64,000 bases of DNA from Streptomyces sp. SDr-06 (GTDB taxonomy: Bacteria > Actinomycetota > Actinomycetes > Streptomycetales > Streptomycetaceae): the NCBI RefSeq assembly GCF_003324565.1, contig NZ_QOLA01000001.1:372001-436000 (forward strand), written 5' to 3'. How positions within the stretch are numbered: position 1 is the stretch's first letter; each line of letters starts with the position of its first letter. Both the position numbers and the translations under genes were made by a program. The notes under the pieces were generated by a model. It searched no databases, had not been told where the DNA came from, and saw only the letters and a program-made list of their open reading frames with translations. Below are positions 8,122 through 17,437 of the stretch, one piece after another.

Positions 8122-11100
8122 CACGACTCCTTCGGCGCGGTGGTGGTCAGTGCGGAGGTGGCGGCGGGGGCGAGGGCGCGCGCCTGGTCGGCGAGGACCG
8201 GGTGCTGGAAGAGCAGGCGCAGCGAGGGCCGCTCGCCCAGGCGCGGCTCCAGCCAGGCCGCCAGCTGGGCGGCGAGCAGGGAGTGGCCTCCGACGTGGAA
8301 GAAGTGCGAGCTCTCCTCGAAGCGGTCGTGCCCGAGCACCTCGCGCCAGCCCTCGGCGAGCAGCACCACGGCCGGGTCGTCCGAGCGGGCGGGATCCGTC
8401 GCCGGCGCCGCTTCCTCGACAGGGGCGGCGGGGGCGGCGGGGGCCGCCTCGGCGGCCAGGCGGGCGAGGGCGGCCCGGTTGGGCTTGCCGCCGGCGAGGG
8501 TCGGCATGCTGTCCAGGAGCACCCAGCGGCCGGGCACGAGGGCGCCGGGCAGGCGGGTGCTCAACTCGGCGTGCAGGGCCTGCTCGTCCCACTCCTCGCC
8601 CTCGTGGGCGCGCTCGCGGAAGGCGACCAGACGGGGTCCCCCGGGGGTTTCCCGGTCGAGGACGACGGCACAGGACCGGCCGCCGAGCGCGGCGGAGGCC
8701 GCGGCTTCGACCTCTTCGAGTTCGATGCGGTAGCCGCGCAGTTTGATCTGGTTGTCGCGGCGGCCCAGGAAGCGCAGCAGCCCGTCCTGGCCGCGGTAGC
8801 CGAGGTCGCCGGTGAGGTAGACGCGCTCGCCGCCGAGCGCGTCGACGGTGACGAAGCGGGCCGCGGTGGCCTCCGGGTTGCCGACGTAGCCCTCGGCCAA
8901 CCCGGCGCCGGAGATCGCCAGTTCACCGACGGCGCCGGCGGGCAGCGGCCGCAGACCCTCGTCCAGGACGTGGACTCGCTCGCCGGGCAGCTCGACACCG
9001 AGCGGGATCTCGGCCCCGTCGACCAGGCTGTCCGGGGTGATCTCGTGCACGGTGGAGCTGATCGCGGCCTCGGTGACGCCGTACACGTTGAGGACGGCGA
9101 ACCGGGCGGTGTCGCCGCCTTCCGTGTCGGCGAAGAAGGCGCGCATCACGTCGGCCGGTATGCGTTCGCCGCCGAGCACGAGCAGGCGCGGCGCCCAGCG
9201 GCCCTCCCCGAGCACCGGCAGCAGGTCCTCGCGGGTGGCGAGGAAGTAGCTGGTGGGCAGGTTGGCCACGGTGACCCGGGCGGAGGCGAGCAGTTCGGCG
9301 AGCTCGGCGCCGGTCGGTACGTCCTGCTCGGGGACGACCAGGCAGGCGCCCGCGTACAGGGAGGGCAGCACCTCTTCGAGGGCGACGTCGAAGGACGGCT
9401 GGGCGAACAGCAGCACCCGGTCCCCCGCCGCGAGGGCGAACCGCTCGGCCGCGCCGGTCAGGTGGTTGACCAGAGCGTCCCGGCCGACGGCCACGGGCTT
9501 GGGGATGCCGGTCGAGCCGGAGGTGTGGATGATGTACGCCGCGCCCGGCACGGTCCCCGCCGCGCGGGCGGGCGGCAGCACCTCGACGCCGACCGCGGCG
9601 CTCGGCAGCCCGTCGGGAACGCGTACCGCGCTGTCCTCGGCGGTCAGGACGAGCGCCGGGCCGAGCCGGTCGAGCAGCAGCTCAAGGCGGGCGGGCGGGT
9701 CGGACGGCGACAGGGGGCAGTAGACGGCCCCGGTCCGCAGGCAGGCGAGCAGCGTGACCACGGAGTCGGCGCCGCGGGGCAGTACCGCCGCGACCGGCTG
9801 CCCGGCCGTCACTCCCGCCGCCCGCATCCGCTCCGCGAGGGAGGTGACCCGCGCGTCGAGGTCCCCGTACGTGAGGCGGCGGGCGCCGATCAGGAGGGCG
9901 GGCAGGGACGGGTCGTGGGCCGCGGCCGGGTCGAGGGGGTCGCGGCCGGGTACGACCCGCGCCGCGGACGCGGCCTCCTGGGGCGCGGCGGGCGGCGCGA
10001 GGTCGGCGAGGGGGGTGGCGGGGGCGTCGAGATAGGCCCGGAGCAGGTCGAGGAAGCGCTCGGCGAGCAGCTTGGCCACGTCCTCGCCGAACAGGTCGGC
10101 GTCGTAGTCCCAGACCAGGGTCATGCCGGCCACGCCGTGGCGCGGGCTCACACCGCGCCGGTCGTCGGGGAGCAGCACCACATCGAGGTCGAAGCGGGTG
10201 GTGCCGGTGTTGAACCCTTCGAACAGGGTGACGTCGAGGCCGGGCACCTCGATCTCGGGCAGCGCCGCGTCGTGGGCGCTGAACATGACGCTGAACAACG
10301 GGTTGTCGGCGCCCGAGGTGTGCAGGCCGAGCGCCCGGGTGAGCTCCTGGACCGGCACCTCCTGGTGCGGGAGGGCCCGGATGAGGGTGTCGGTCACCTC
10401 GTCCATGGCGTCCTCGGCCGGTGCGCCCGAGTCCAGGTTCAGCCGCAGCGGGATGGTGTTGACGAACATGCCGACGGCGTCCTCGAAGCCGCGTGGCCGG
10501 TTGCCCACAGCGGTTCCCACCACCATCTGGCTGCGTCCGCTGTGGCGCCGCAACAGTTCCGCGAACAGGCCGAGCAGGGTGGCGAAGGGGGTGAGTCCAC
10601 GCTCGCGGGTGTGGGCGCGCAGCCGTTCGGCGAGGTCCGCCCCGATGGACTGGCGCAGCTGTCCGCCGTGGTGGCGCCGCCGCGCGCCGGGCCGGGTGAG
10701 ACCCGGCAGGGGCATGTCGTACGAGGCGTCGCGCAGGGTGTCGGACCAGTACTCCAGGCTCGCGGCCAGCTCCTTGGCCCGTACGTCGTCGGCCCGGGCT
10801 CGCACATGGTCGGCATAGGAGCTGGGCGTGCCCAACTCGAGGTCCTCGCCGAGCACCTGGGCGCGGTAGACGCTGAAGACGTCGTCGAGGAGGATCGCGA
10901 ACGAGTGGCCGTCGTGGATCAGGTGGTGTTCCACGTGGATGAGCCGGTGCTGGTCGTCGGCGAGTTTGACGAGGGTCCAGCGCAGCAGGGGTGCCTCGCG
11001 GGTGTCCAACGGTGTCTCCGCCTCGGAGCGCAGCAGGTCCTGGAAGGCCGCCTCGGGGTCGGCCTCCCAGGTGATGTCCACGGTGCGCAGCCTCGGCAGG

Positions 11101-11324
11101 CACACGTCGGCCACCCGTTGACCCGGCATCGCGCCCGCCACCGGCACGAGTTCGAGCCGCAGCCCCGGGTGGCGGGCGAGGGTGGCGGCCAGGCCGCTGC
11201 GCAGCGCCTCGACGTCGAGGGTGCCCCACAGGTCGAGCGCGGCGGTGAAGTTGTAGGCGCGGCTGCCCGGCTGCACTTCTTCGTGCAGCCAGACGATCTC
11301 CTGCGAGGAGGAGAGGGGGAGCAT
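8121..11324 (-). CDS. NRPS C-A-PCP module
   Basis: A 1067-aa complete elongation-type module. The condensation domain (about 1-440) has H-H-L-I-H-D-G at 133-139. The adenylation domain (about 470-950) has A3 T-S-G-S-T-G-I-P-K-P, A5 in the unusual form V-Y-G-V-T-E, A8 L-R-G-Y-R-I-E and A10 with G-G-K-P-N-R. The carrier domain has Ser1015 in G-G-H-S-L. The specificity residues read by eye about D-V-E-N-V-G-V-I-S-K. The D-x-E-N start recalls hydroxamate-ornithine codes, but no ornithine hydroxylase or formyltransferase lies nearby. The ATG at 11324 follows AAGGGA with 6-nt spacing. A C domain in the first assembly-line module is consistent with an acyl or peptidyl donor supplied in trans. Confidence 0.93.
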   Translation of the reverse strand: MLPLSSSQEIVWLHEEVQPGSRAYNFTAALDLWGTLDVEALRSGLAATLARHPGLRLELVPVAGAMPGQRVADVCLPRLRTVDITWEADPEAAFQDLLRSEAETPLDTREAPLLRWTLVKLADDQHRLIHVEHHLIHDGHSFAILLDDVFSVYRAQVLGEDLELGTPSSYADHVRARADDVRAKELAASLEYWSDTLRDASYDMPLPGLTRPGARRRHHGGQLRQSIGADLAERLRAHTRERGLTPFATLLGLFAELLRRHSGRSQMVVGTAVGNRPRGFEDAVGMFVNTIPLRLNLDSGAPAEDAMDEVTDTLIRALPHQEVPVQELTRALGLHTSGADNPLFSVMFSAHDAALPEIEVPGLDVTLFEGFNTGTTRFDLDVVLLPDDRRGVSPRHGVAGMTLVWDYDADLFGEDVAKLLAERFLDLLRAYLDAPATPLADLAPPAAPQEAASAARVVPGRDPLDPAAAHDPSLPALLIGARRLTYGDLDARVTSLAERMRAAGVTAGQPVAAVLPRGADSVVTLLACLRTGAVYCPLSPSDPPARLELLLDRLGPALVLTAEDSAVRVPDGLPSAAVGVEVLPPARAAGTVPGAAYIIHTSGSTGIPKPVAVGRDALVNHLTGAAERFALAAGDRVLLFAQPSFDVALEEVLPSLYAGACLVVPEQDVPTGAELAELLASARVTVANLPTSYFLATREDLLPVLGEGRWAPRLLVLGGERIPADVMRAFFADTEGGDTARFAVLNVYGVTEAAISSTVHEITPDSLVDGAEIPLGVELPGERVHVLDEGLRPLPAGAVGELAISGAGLAEGYVGNPEATAARFVTVDALGGERVYLTGDLGYRGQDGLLRFLGRRDNQIKLRGYRIELEEVEAAASAALGGRSCAVVLDRETPGGPRLVAFRERAHEGEEWDEQALHAELSTRLPGALVPGRWVLLDSMPTLAGGKPNRAALARLAAEAAPAAPAAPVEEAAPATDPARSDDPAVVLLAEGWREVLGHDRFEESSHFFHVGGHSLLAAQLAAWLEPRLGERPSLRLLFQHPVLADQARALAPAATSALTTTAPKES

Positions 11325-11485
11325 GGGCGATCCCTTGGGTTGTCGGGTCGGAAGGTGCCGCGCGGTCGTGCGCCCGCGGCGGCGGGCCGGCCGGTCCGCG
11401 GATCGCGCGGTACGGCCGGATGCTGGAGGTTCACGGGGGAGGACGGTCGTACGCCGGCGTCCGGGTGGGGACGGCCGGGGCGGGC

Positions 11486-12778
11486 TCAGTGGGCGGGGGC
11501 CCCGGCGGGCAGCGCTCCGCGCAGCGCCGCGAAGGCGTCTTCGGCCGCGGCGTCGTCGAGCACGGAGCGGTCCCACACCATGCGCAGGTGGAGTTCGGGT
11601 CCCTGGGTGGCGGAGACGGCGAAGGGGGCGCGCACCTGTCGGCCGCCGATGTGCACCTCGCGGCCGGCCGTCCCGCCGAGCCGCAGCGGGGTGCGGTTGC
11701 GGGCGTCGTCCACGGTGAGCAGCCCGTCCAGCCTGCCGGACCAGGCGGATCCGCCGGACCGGGCGGCGCGGACGACTTCGTCGAAGGGGGTATCGGCGCG
11801 GTCCAGGTCGTCCCACCAGTCGGTGGCCGTGACCTCGGGTGCGACGGTGCCCCGGGTGTCGGCCGGGAAGACCACGGTGTTCAGGAAGCAGCCGAGAACG
11901 GGTGCGGCACCGGCCGGGCGGCCGCCCCACGGGTAGCCGATGGGTGACACCGGCCCTGTCCCGAACAGGGCCGCGGCCGCGGCACGGCACGCGTCGAGCA
12001 GCGCCGGGAAGGGAACTCCCCCGGCGGGCGAGGCGATTCTCGTCTCGACCGCTCCGCTGGGCAGTCCGGCGGACATGGGCCTTGAGCCGGGCAGCGGGGC
12101 CTGCTCGCGGACCGTACGCAGCCGTTCTCCCCAGTACGTCAGCGCGCCGGGCACCGCGGCGCGGTCCTCGGCGTCGAGCTGGCGCAGGACGGCGTCCCGG
12201 TAGGCGGCGAGTTCGGCGGCCGCGGCATCGGGCGCCAGGTCCTCCGGTCCGAGACGGTCGCGGTAGGCATCGCCGAGTTCCTCGACGATGCGGGCGAGGG
12301 ACTGGCCGTCGCAGGCGGTGTGGTCCAGGACGACCGCGAGGAGCTCCTCCTCGGCGTGCGGGCCGTCCTGGGCGAGGAACAGGCGCAGCGGCGGGCCGTC
12401 GGCGGCCCAGCCGGCCAGCGTCCGGCGCAGCGCGTTTTCGGCGTCCTCGCCGGGCGCTCCGGCGACCAGGTCCAGCGGCACGTCCGGCGCGCCGGGCCGC
12501 AGCACGGGCGTGCCGCGCACGACGCTGGGGCGGGAGCGCAGCACGGGGTGGCGGGCGGCCAGGTGGCCCGCGGCGGCGCGCAGCCGCGCCGTGTCGACGG
12601 TGCCGCGCGGGAAGGCGAAGAACATCGGGACGATGTCGGCGCGGCCGGCGGGATCCAGGGAGCGCACGAGCAGGAAGCGCCGCTGGGCCCCGGTGACGGG
12701 CAGCAGTCCGGCGGCCGGGTCACCTGCGCCGAGGCGCTGGTAGCGGGCCAGATACTGGCCCGTGATGCTGGGGAGCAC
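11486..12778 (-). CDS. Stand-alone NRPS condensation-like protein
   Basis: A 430-aa single-domain protein of the condensation superfamily. The active-site motif is D-H-T-A-C-D-G at 152-158: the catalytic second His (H153) and the D-G are present, but the first His is replaced by Asp. Downstream C-domain features can be seen, such as the G-C-F-L-N-T-V-V segment that matches the usual V-N-T-x-x-x-R region. The GTG start at 12778 follows GAGAGG with 5-nt spacing. It lies between the exporter gene and the C-A-PCP gene, with 161 bp to the latter. Likely roles are condensation in trans for the two A-PCP proteins, or acyl or peptidyl transfer. This is inferred from context. Confidence 0.85.
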   Translation of the reverse strand: MLPSITGQYLARYQRLGAGDPAAGLLPVTGAQRRFLLVRSLDPAGRADIVPMFFAFPRGTVDTARLRAAAGHLAARHPVLRSRPSVVRGTPVLRPGAPDVPLDLVAGAPGEDAENALRRTLAGWAADGPPLRLFLAQDGPHAEEELLAVVLDHTACDGQSLARIVEELGDAYRDRLGPEDLAPDAAAAELAAYRDAVLRQLDAEDRAAVPGALTYWGERLRTVREQAPLPGSRPMSAGLPSGAVETRIASPAGGVPFPALLDACRAAAAALFGTGPVSPIGYPWGGRPAGAAPVLGCFLNTVVFPADTRGTVAPEVTATDWWDDLDRADTPFDEVVRAARSGGSAWSGRLDGLLTVDDARNRTPLRLGGTAGREVHIGGRQVRAPFAVSATQGPELHLRMVWDRSVLDDAAAEDAFAALRGALPAGAPAH

Positions 12779-12865
12779 GTGATCCTCTCTCGGGTCGGGA
12801 ACTCTCGGTCGGGCATGGCTTGCGCGCGGTTGCCCGCGGGAGGGGAGGTGAGCGGTCGCTCGGCG

Positions 12866-14179
12866 TCAGGCGACGGGCACGTTCTCGTCGCGGCCGGTCG
12901 TCGCGGGCCGGTGGGCGTCTTCGTCGGGATCCGCGCTGTCGGGGAGGTCGCGCATCCGGCGCAGCGGGGAGAGCAGCAGGGGCAGCGGCACGACGAGGAA
13001 GCCGATCGCGCAGACCCACAGGGCCGAGCGCGCTCCGAAGGCGTCCGCGATGGCGCCGCCGACGAGCGCGCCGAGCGGCAGGGTGCCCCACATCAAAAAA
13101 CGCAGGGTGGCGTTCATGCGCCCCAACAGCCGTTCCGGGCACAGCGTTTGACGGAAGCTCACCTGAGCCACGTTGTAGACCACGGCGCCGAAGAAGACCA
13201 CGCCGGAGGCGACGGCGAACAGGGCGGCGGCCGCTCCCTTTCCGGACAGCGGCCACAGCAGTGCGAACGGACCGGTGGCCAGGGCCGACAGCCAGATGAC
13301 GCGGGCCTGGCCGAAGCGGCCGGCCAGCCGGCCCGCGCAGAGCGCACCGGCCAGTCCGCCGACGGCCGAGGCCGAGAGCATCACGCCGACGGCAGCCGGG
13401 GGCAGGTCGAGGACGCGGACCAGGAAGATGGTCTGGGTGGCCATCAGCATCGCGGTGAAGAAGTTGCCGAGGCCGGTGGTGCCGGCGATGACACGGAGCA
13501 GCGGGTGGCCCAGGACGAAGCGCAGGCCTTCCGCGACCTCCTTGCGCAGGGACGCGCCGGGGACCGGCTCGGGCTTGTTCTCGGGGCGGCGGATGGCCAG
13601 CAGGAACACGGCGGACAGGGCGTAGCCGATCGCGTCGGCCACGATCGCCAGATGGGCCCCGACGAGCTGTACGAGGCCGCCGCCGAGGCCGGGTCCGGCC
13701 ACCTGCGCCGAGGAGCGCACCGTCTCCAGCGCGCCATTGCCGGACACCAGCTGCTCCCGGGGCAGGAGTTGGGGCAGATAGCTCTGGTGGGCCACGTCGA
13801 AGAACACCGTGGCCACGCCGGTGACCAGGGCGACGACATACAGCTGGGCCATGGTCAGCACGCCCGCCGCGGCGCCGAGCGGCACGCTGGCCATGGCCAG
13901 GGAGCGGACCGCATCGGCGCGGATCATCAGCGACAGCTTGCGCATCCGGTCGACCCAGGCCCCCGCGGGCAGTCCGATGAGCAGGAACGCGGCGGTCTCG
14001 GCGGCGGTGAGCAGTCCCACCTGGAAGGCGGGCGCCTTGAGTTCGAGGACGGCCACCAAGGGCAGCGCCACCAGGGTGACTTGGGCGCCGACCTGCCCGG
14101 CCGCGGCTCCGGCGAGCAGTAAGCGGAAGTCGCGCATGCGGAGCAGGCCACTGGGAGCGGCCCGGGGCGAAGGGGACAT
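12866..14179 (-). CDS. MFS exporter of the NRPS operon (contains a TTA codon)
   Basis: A 437-aa major facilitator superfamily transporter of the EntS-like/drug-exporter type, with about 12 hydrophobic segments and a typical G-x-x-x-D-R-M-R-K loop between TM2 and TM3. The ATG at 14179 follows GAAGG with 8-nt spacing. The in-frame ATG at 14251 is rejected because that region holds a perfect palindrome and codes poorly. Codon 20 (14120-14122) is TTA, the rare Leu codon read by bldA tRNA in Streptomyces, so export and perhaps the cluster may be under developmental control. It is first in the operon, 87 bp upstream of the C-like gene, and probably exports the peptide. Confidence 0.9.
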   Translation of the reverse strand: MSPSPRAAPSGLLRMRDFRLLLAGAAAGQVGAQVTLVALPLVAVLELKAPAFQVGLLTAAETAAFLLIGLPAGAWVDRMRKLSLMIRADAVRSLAMASVPLGAAAGVLTMAQLYVVALVTGVATVFFDVAHQSYLPQLLPREQLVSGNGALETVRSSAQVAGPGLGGGLVQLVGAHLAIVADAIGYALSAVFLLAIRRPENKPEPVPGASLRKEVAEGLRFVLGHPLLRVIAGTTGLGNFFTAMLMATQTIFLVRVLDLPPAAVGVMLSASAVGGLAGALCAGRLAGRFGQARVIWLSALATGPFALLWPLSGKGAAAALFAVASGVVFFGAVVYNVAQVSFRQTLCPERLLGRMNATLRFLMWGTLPLGALVGGAIADAFGARSALWVCAIGFLVVPLPLLLSPLRRMRDLPDSADPDEDAHRPATTGRDENVPVA

Positions 14180-14240
14180 GCACGAGACCTTCACCTCGCG
14201 CCGATCAGGAGTCAAAACAAACAAGACACTTTCGGTCGTT

Positions 14241-14263
14241 TCCAGTGCCATCCTGGCACTGGA
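14241..14263. promoter_or_regulatory. 23-bp palindrome upstream of NRPS operon
   Basis: A perfect inverted repeat: arms TCCAGTGCCA (14241-14250) and TGGCACTGGA (14254-14263) around TCC. It lies 62-84 bp upstream of the exporter start in an AT-richer patch, where a promoter for the whole NRPS operon would be expected. It is probably an operator for a dimeric regulator (TetR, GntR or LacI class). A transcript hairpin is the alternative. Confidence 0.6.
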
Positions 14264-14414
14264 TCAAGAAAATCATCGGCCAGATCAGGGCAACGGCCGG
14301 ATGAATTAAAGATGTTGAGGGCCAGGTACACAGGACTTCTCCCCGCGCCGGGGAAGCATTTCAAGGGCGCGGTGCACCCCCGGACCCCATGAATGCGGGT
14401 ATGTCCGAAACTCA

Positions 14415-14432
14415 CCGCACGCACACGTGCGG
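14415..14432. terminator. Possible hairpin terminator
   Basis: The inverted repeat CCGCACG / CGTGCGG with a 4-nt loop lies about 60 bp beyond the stop of the leftward DUF6299-type gene. The region 14180-14490 holds no gene. Apart from this hairpin and the palindrome at 14241-14263, I see nothing else in it. Confidence 0.35.
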
Positions 14433-14490
14433 GGGCAACCAGAAGCGCGCTCGGGCGTCGGGGGTGCCGGGACGGCGCGGAAGCGCGCCG

Positions 14491-15306
<816 letters not shown>

Positions 15307-16440
15307 TTGCGCACCGTAGGCGTGGAAGAGGAACTGCTCCTGGTCGATCCGGGCACCGGGCAGCCGTGCGCGCTGTCCTCGGAGGTGCTGGCCCGGCTGG
15401 CCAAGTCCGCCGCGGACGGAGGCGGCCCGCTGCAGGGCACCTTCGCCCGGGAACTGCAGGGTCAGCAGCTGGAGTTCGGCACCCGCCCGCAGACCGACAT
15501 GGACGAACTCGGCACCGAGATCGTGCGCTGGCGCCACGAGGCGGCCCGGCACGCGGCGGAGACGGGGGCGGCGGTGGTCGCCCTCGCCACCTCCCCGCTG
15601 CCCGCCCGCCCGGCCGTCAACGTGGGCCGGCGCTACCAGTGGATGGAGGAGCAGTTCGGTCTGACGACCCAGGAACAGCTCACCTGCGGTTGCCATGTGC
15701 ATGTGTCGGTCGCATCGGACGACGAGGGCGTCGCCGTGGTGGACCGGATCCAGCCGTGGCTGCCCGTCCTGACCGCACTCAGCGCCAACTCGCCGTACTG
15801 GCAGGGCCACGACACCCTGTACAACAGCTACCGCAGCAGGGTGTGGGGGCGGTGGCCCATGTCCGGGCCGACGGGCGTCTTCGGCTCGGCCGAGCGCTAC
15901 CACGCCCAGGTCGCCGACATGGTGACCAGCGGTGTGGTGCACGACCAGGGCATGATCTATTTCGACGCCCGGCTCTCCCACCGCTATCCCACCGTCGAGA
16001 TCCGGGTCGCCGACGTGTGTCTGGAGGCCACCACCACGCTGCTCATGGCGGGTCTGGCGCGCGCCCTGGTGGAGACCGCGGCCCGGGACTGGCGGGCGGG
16101 ACGGCCACCGCTGGGCCACGGGGTGAGTCTGCTGCGGCTGGCCGCGTGGCGGGCCGCGCGCTCGGGGCTCGACGACGTCCTGCTGCACCCGTCGACCATG
16201 CGGCCGGCTCCCGCGCCGGTCGTCGTACGGGCGCTCTTCGAGCACACACGGGAGGCGCTCGAAGACACCGGGGACCTCGCCTGGGCCCGCAAGGCCGCCG
16301 CGGAACTGCTCGCGCGCGGCAACGGGGCCCGCATCCAGCGCGAGCTGCTCACCCGTACCGGAAGCCTGGGCCGGGTGGTCGCGGCATGTGTGCGCCGCAC
16401 CCTGGGCGAGCGTGAACTCCGGTACACGACACCGGAGTGA
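15307..16440 (+). CDS. ybdK: Carboxylate-amine ligase, YbdK/GCS2 family
   Basis: A 377-aa glutamate-cysteine ligase type 2 (YbdK) homologue. The N-terminus R-T-V-G-V-E-E-E-L-L-L-V-D is the family's signature ATP/Mg-binding strand. Also visible are Q-L-E-F-G-T, C-H-V-H-V (substrate-site His) and P-T-V-E-I-R-V-A-D. The TTG at 15307 is the start because GGGAG lies 7 nt upstream and homologues start right there; no ATG or GTG fits as well. The enzyme is cytoplasmic and forms an amide between a carboxylate and an amine. The physiological substrate is unknown, and a mycothiol or ergothioneine link is not shown by context. Confidence 0.88.
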   Translation: MRTVGVEEELLLVDPGTGQPCALSSEVLARLAKSAADGGGPLQGTFARELQGQQLEFGTRPQTDMDELGTEIVRWRHEAARHAAETGAAVVALATSPLPARPAVNVGRRYQWMEEQFGLTTQEQLTCGCHVHVSVASDDEGVAVVDRIQPWLPVLTALSANSPYWQGHDTLYNSYRSRVWGRWPMSGPTGVFGSAERYHAQVADMVTSGVVHDQGMIYFDARLSHRYPTVEIRVADVCLEATTTLLMAGLARALVETAARDWRAGRPPLGHGVSLLRLAAWRAARSGLDDVLLHPSTMRPAPAPVVVRALFEHTREALEDTGDLAWARKAAAELLARGNGARIQRELLTRTGSLGRVVAACVRRTLGERELRYTTPE

Positions 16441-16749
16441 CCTCACAGGAAGGGCGACACCGGCCGGGCCCGTCGCCCCCTGTACGACGTCACCACACAC
16501 ACGGCACATCTCCCCCATGGGTGCCGCCCACAGGAGGCGCCGATCGAGCCGGTCAGGGGGTCACACATCCACGGAAGCGGCTCCCATGCTCGGGGTTGGA
16601 CATCACTCGATGTACCCGACAGGGCGGTTCCGCGGGAACTTCTCTCACCCCGAGCGGTCTCATCTACTGTCAAGTGGGTGCCCCAACACAGCAGAGGCGC
16701 GTAACATCCGGCAGCAATCACGTACGCACACGCCCCGGAGGAACACCTC
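16441..16749. promoter_or_regulatory. Intergenic region with possible ECF-type promoter
   Basis: A 309-bp leader before the coiled-coil protein gene. At 16635-16639 there is GGAAC, followed about 15-17 nt later by CGGTCTC, a spacing reminiscent of extracytoplasmic-function sigma promoters. TACTGT a few bases further on could instead be a standard -10. No gene was seen. Confidence 0.3.
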
Positions 16750-17364
16750 GTGCCGGAAAGCACCACGCTCCAGTCCCAGTACGCCGCCCAGATCCAGAGC
16801 GACCTGGACAGCAATGTCGCCGAACGCGAACAGATCGCTGCCCAGATCAGCGCCCTCCAGGAACAGTTGAGTGTCCTGGAGAACAACCACGCCCTGCTGG
16901 CCTCCATGCGGGAGGCGATCGGCAGCCCCGCCGCGCCCGCGCCGGACAAGGCCCCCAAGAAGTCCGCCGGAGCCTCGTCCCCGCGCGTCCCGCAGGCCCG
17001 TAAGGCATCCAAGTCCGCAGGTCGCGGGGCCAAGAAGCAGGCTCAGCCGGCCACCAAGTCCAAGGCCACCGGGAGTGCTCCCACGCTCCGGGAGCTCGTC
17101 GCGGCCCACCTCGCGCAGAGCGGTGAGCCGCGCTCGGCGGCCGAGATCACGGCGGGTCTCACCGACGCACACCCCCAGCGCAACATCGCGGGCACCGTGG
17201 TGCGCAACACCCTCGAGAACCTCGTCGCCAAGGGGCAGGCGCAGCGCACCCGGCAGAACCGGTCCGTGTTCTACACGGCGCCCGACAGCACCGGCGCCCC
17301 CGCGTCCGCGGGCTCCGACGTCAAGAAGGAGGAGGGCGCCGTCACCCCCGCGGCCGCCAACTGA
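16750..17364 (+). CDS. Coiled-coil / basic-linker / winged-helix protein
   Basis: A 204-aa protein starting at GTG with GGAGG 8 nt upstream. Residues about 5-55 form a Gln/Glu/Leu-rich coiled coil (Q-S-Q-Y-A-A-Q-I through E-N-N-H). Residues 60-110 are a Lys/Ala/Pro-rich linker like that of DNA-binding proteins. Residues 112-175 look like a winged helix (L-R-E-L-V-A-A-H-L, A-A-E-I-T-A-G-L, T-V-V-R-N-T-L-E-N-L-V-A-K-G). It resembles conserved actinobacterial 'regulatory proteins' of unknown target. It is probably nucleoid-associated or a transcription factor. The gene is monocistronic, with a terminator hairpin just after the stop. Confidence 0.75.
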   Translation: MPESTTLQSQYAAQIQSDLDSNVAEREQIAAQISALQEQLSVLENNHALLASMREAIGSPAAPAPDKAPKKSAGASSPRVPQARKASKSAGRGAKKQAQPATKSKATGSAPTLRELVAAHLAQSGEPRSAAEITAGLTDAHPQRNIAGTVVRNTLENLVAKGQAQRTRQNRSVFYTAPDSTGAPASAGSDVKKEEGAVTPAAAN

Positions 17365-17374
17365 TCCGCGCGTG

Positions 17375-17393
17375 GTGCCGGCTCGGCCGGCAC
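17375..17393 (+). terminator. Hairpin terminator
   Basis: A perfect repeat GTGCCGGC-TCG-GCCGGCAC begins 11 bp after the stop of the coiled-coil protein gene. It lies in the gap facing the convergent RNase H gene and probably serves both. Confidence 0.65.
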
Positions 17394-17437
17394 GCTCTGA
17401 GCCACCTACCGGACAGGTGACATGGCAGCCCCGTGCC

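Noticed and set aside
8121..11324. Siderophore assignment from the D-V-E-N-like A-domain code
   Set aside because: There is no ornithine monooxygenase, formyl/acetyltransferase, siderophore-binding protein or iron box nearby. An eye-read code is too weak alone.
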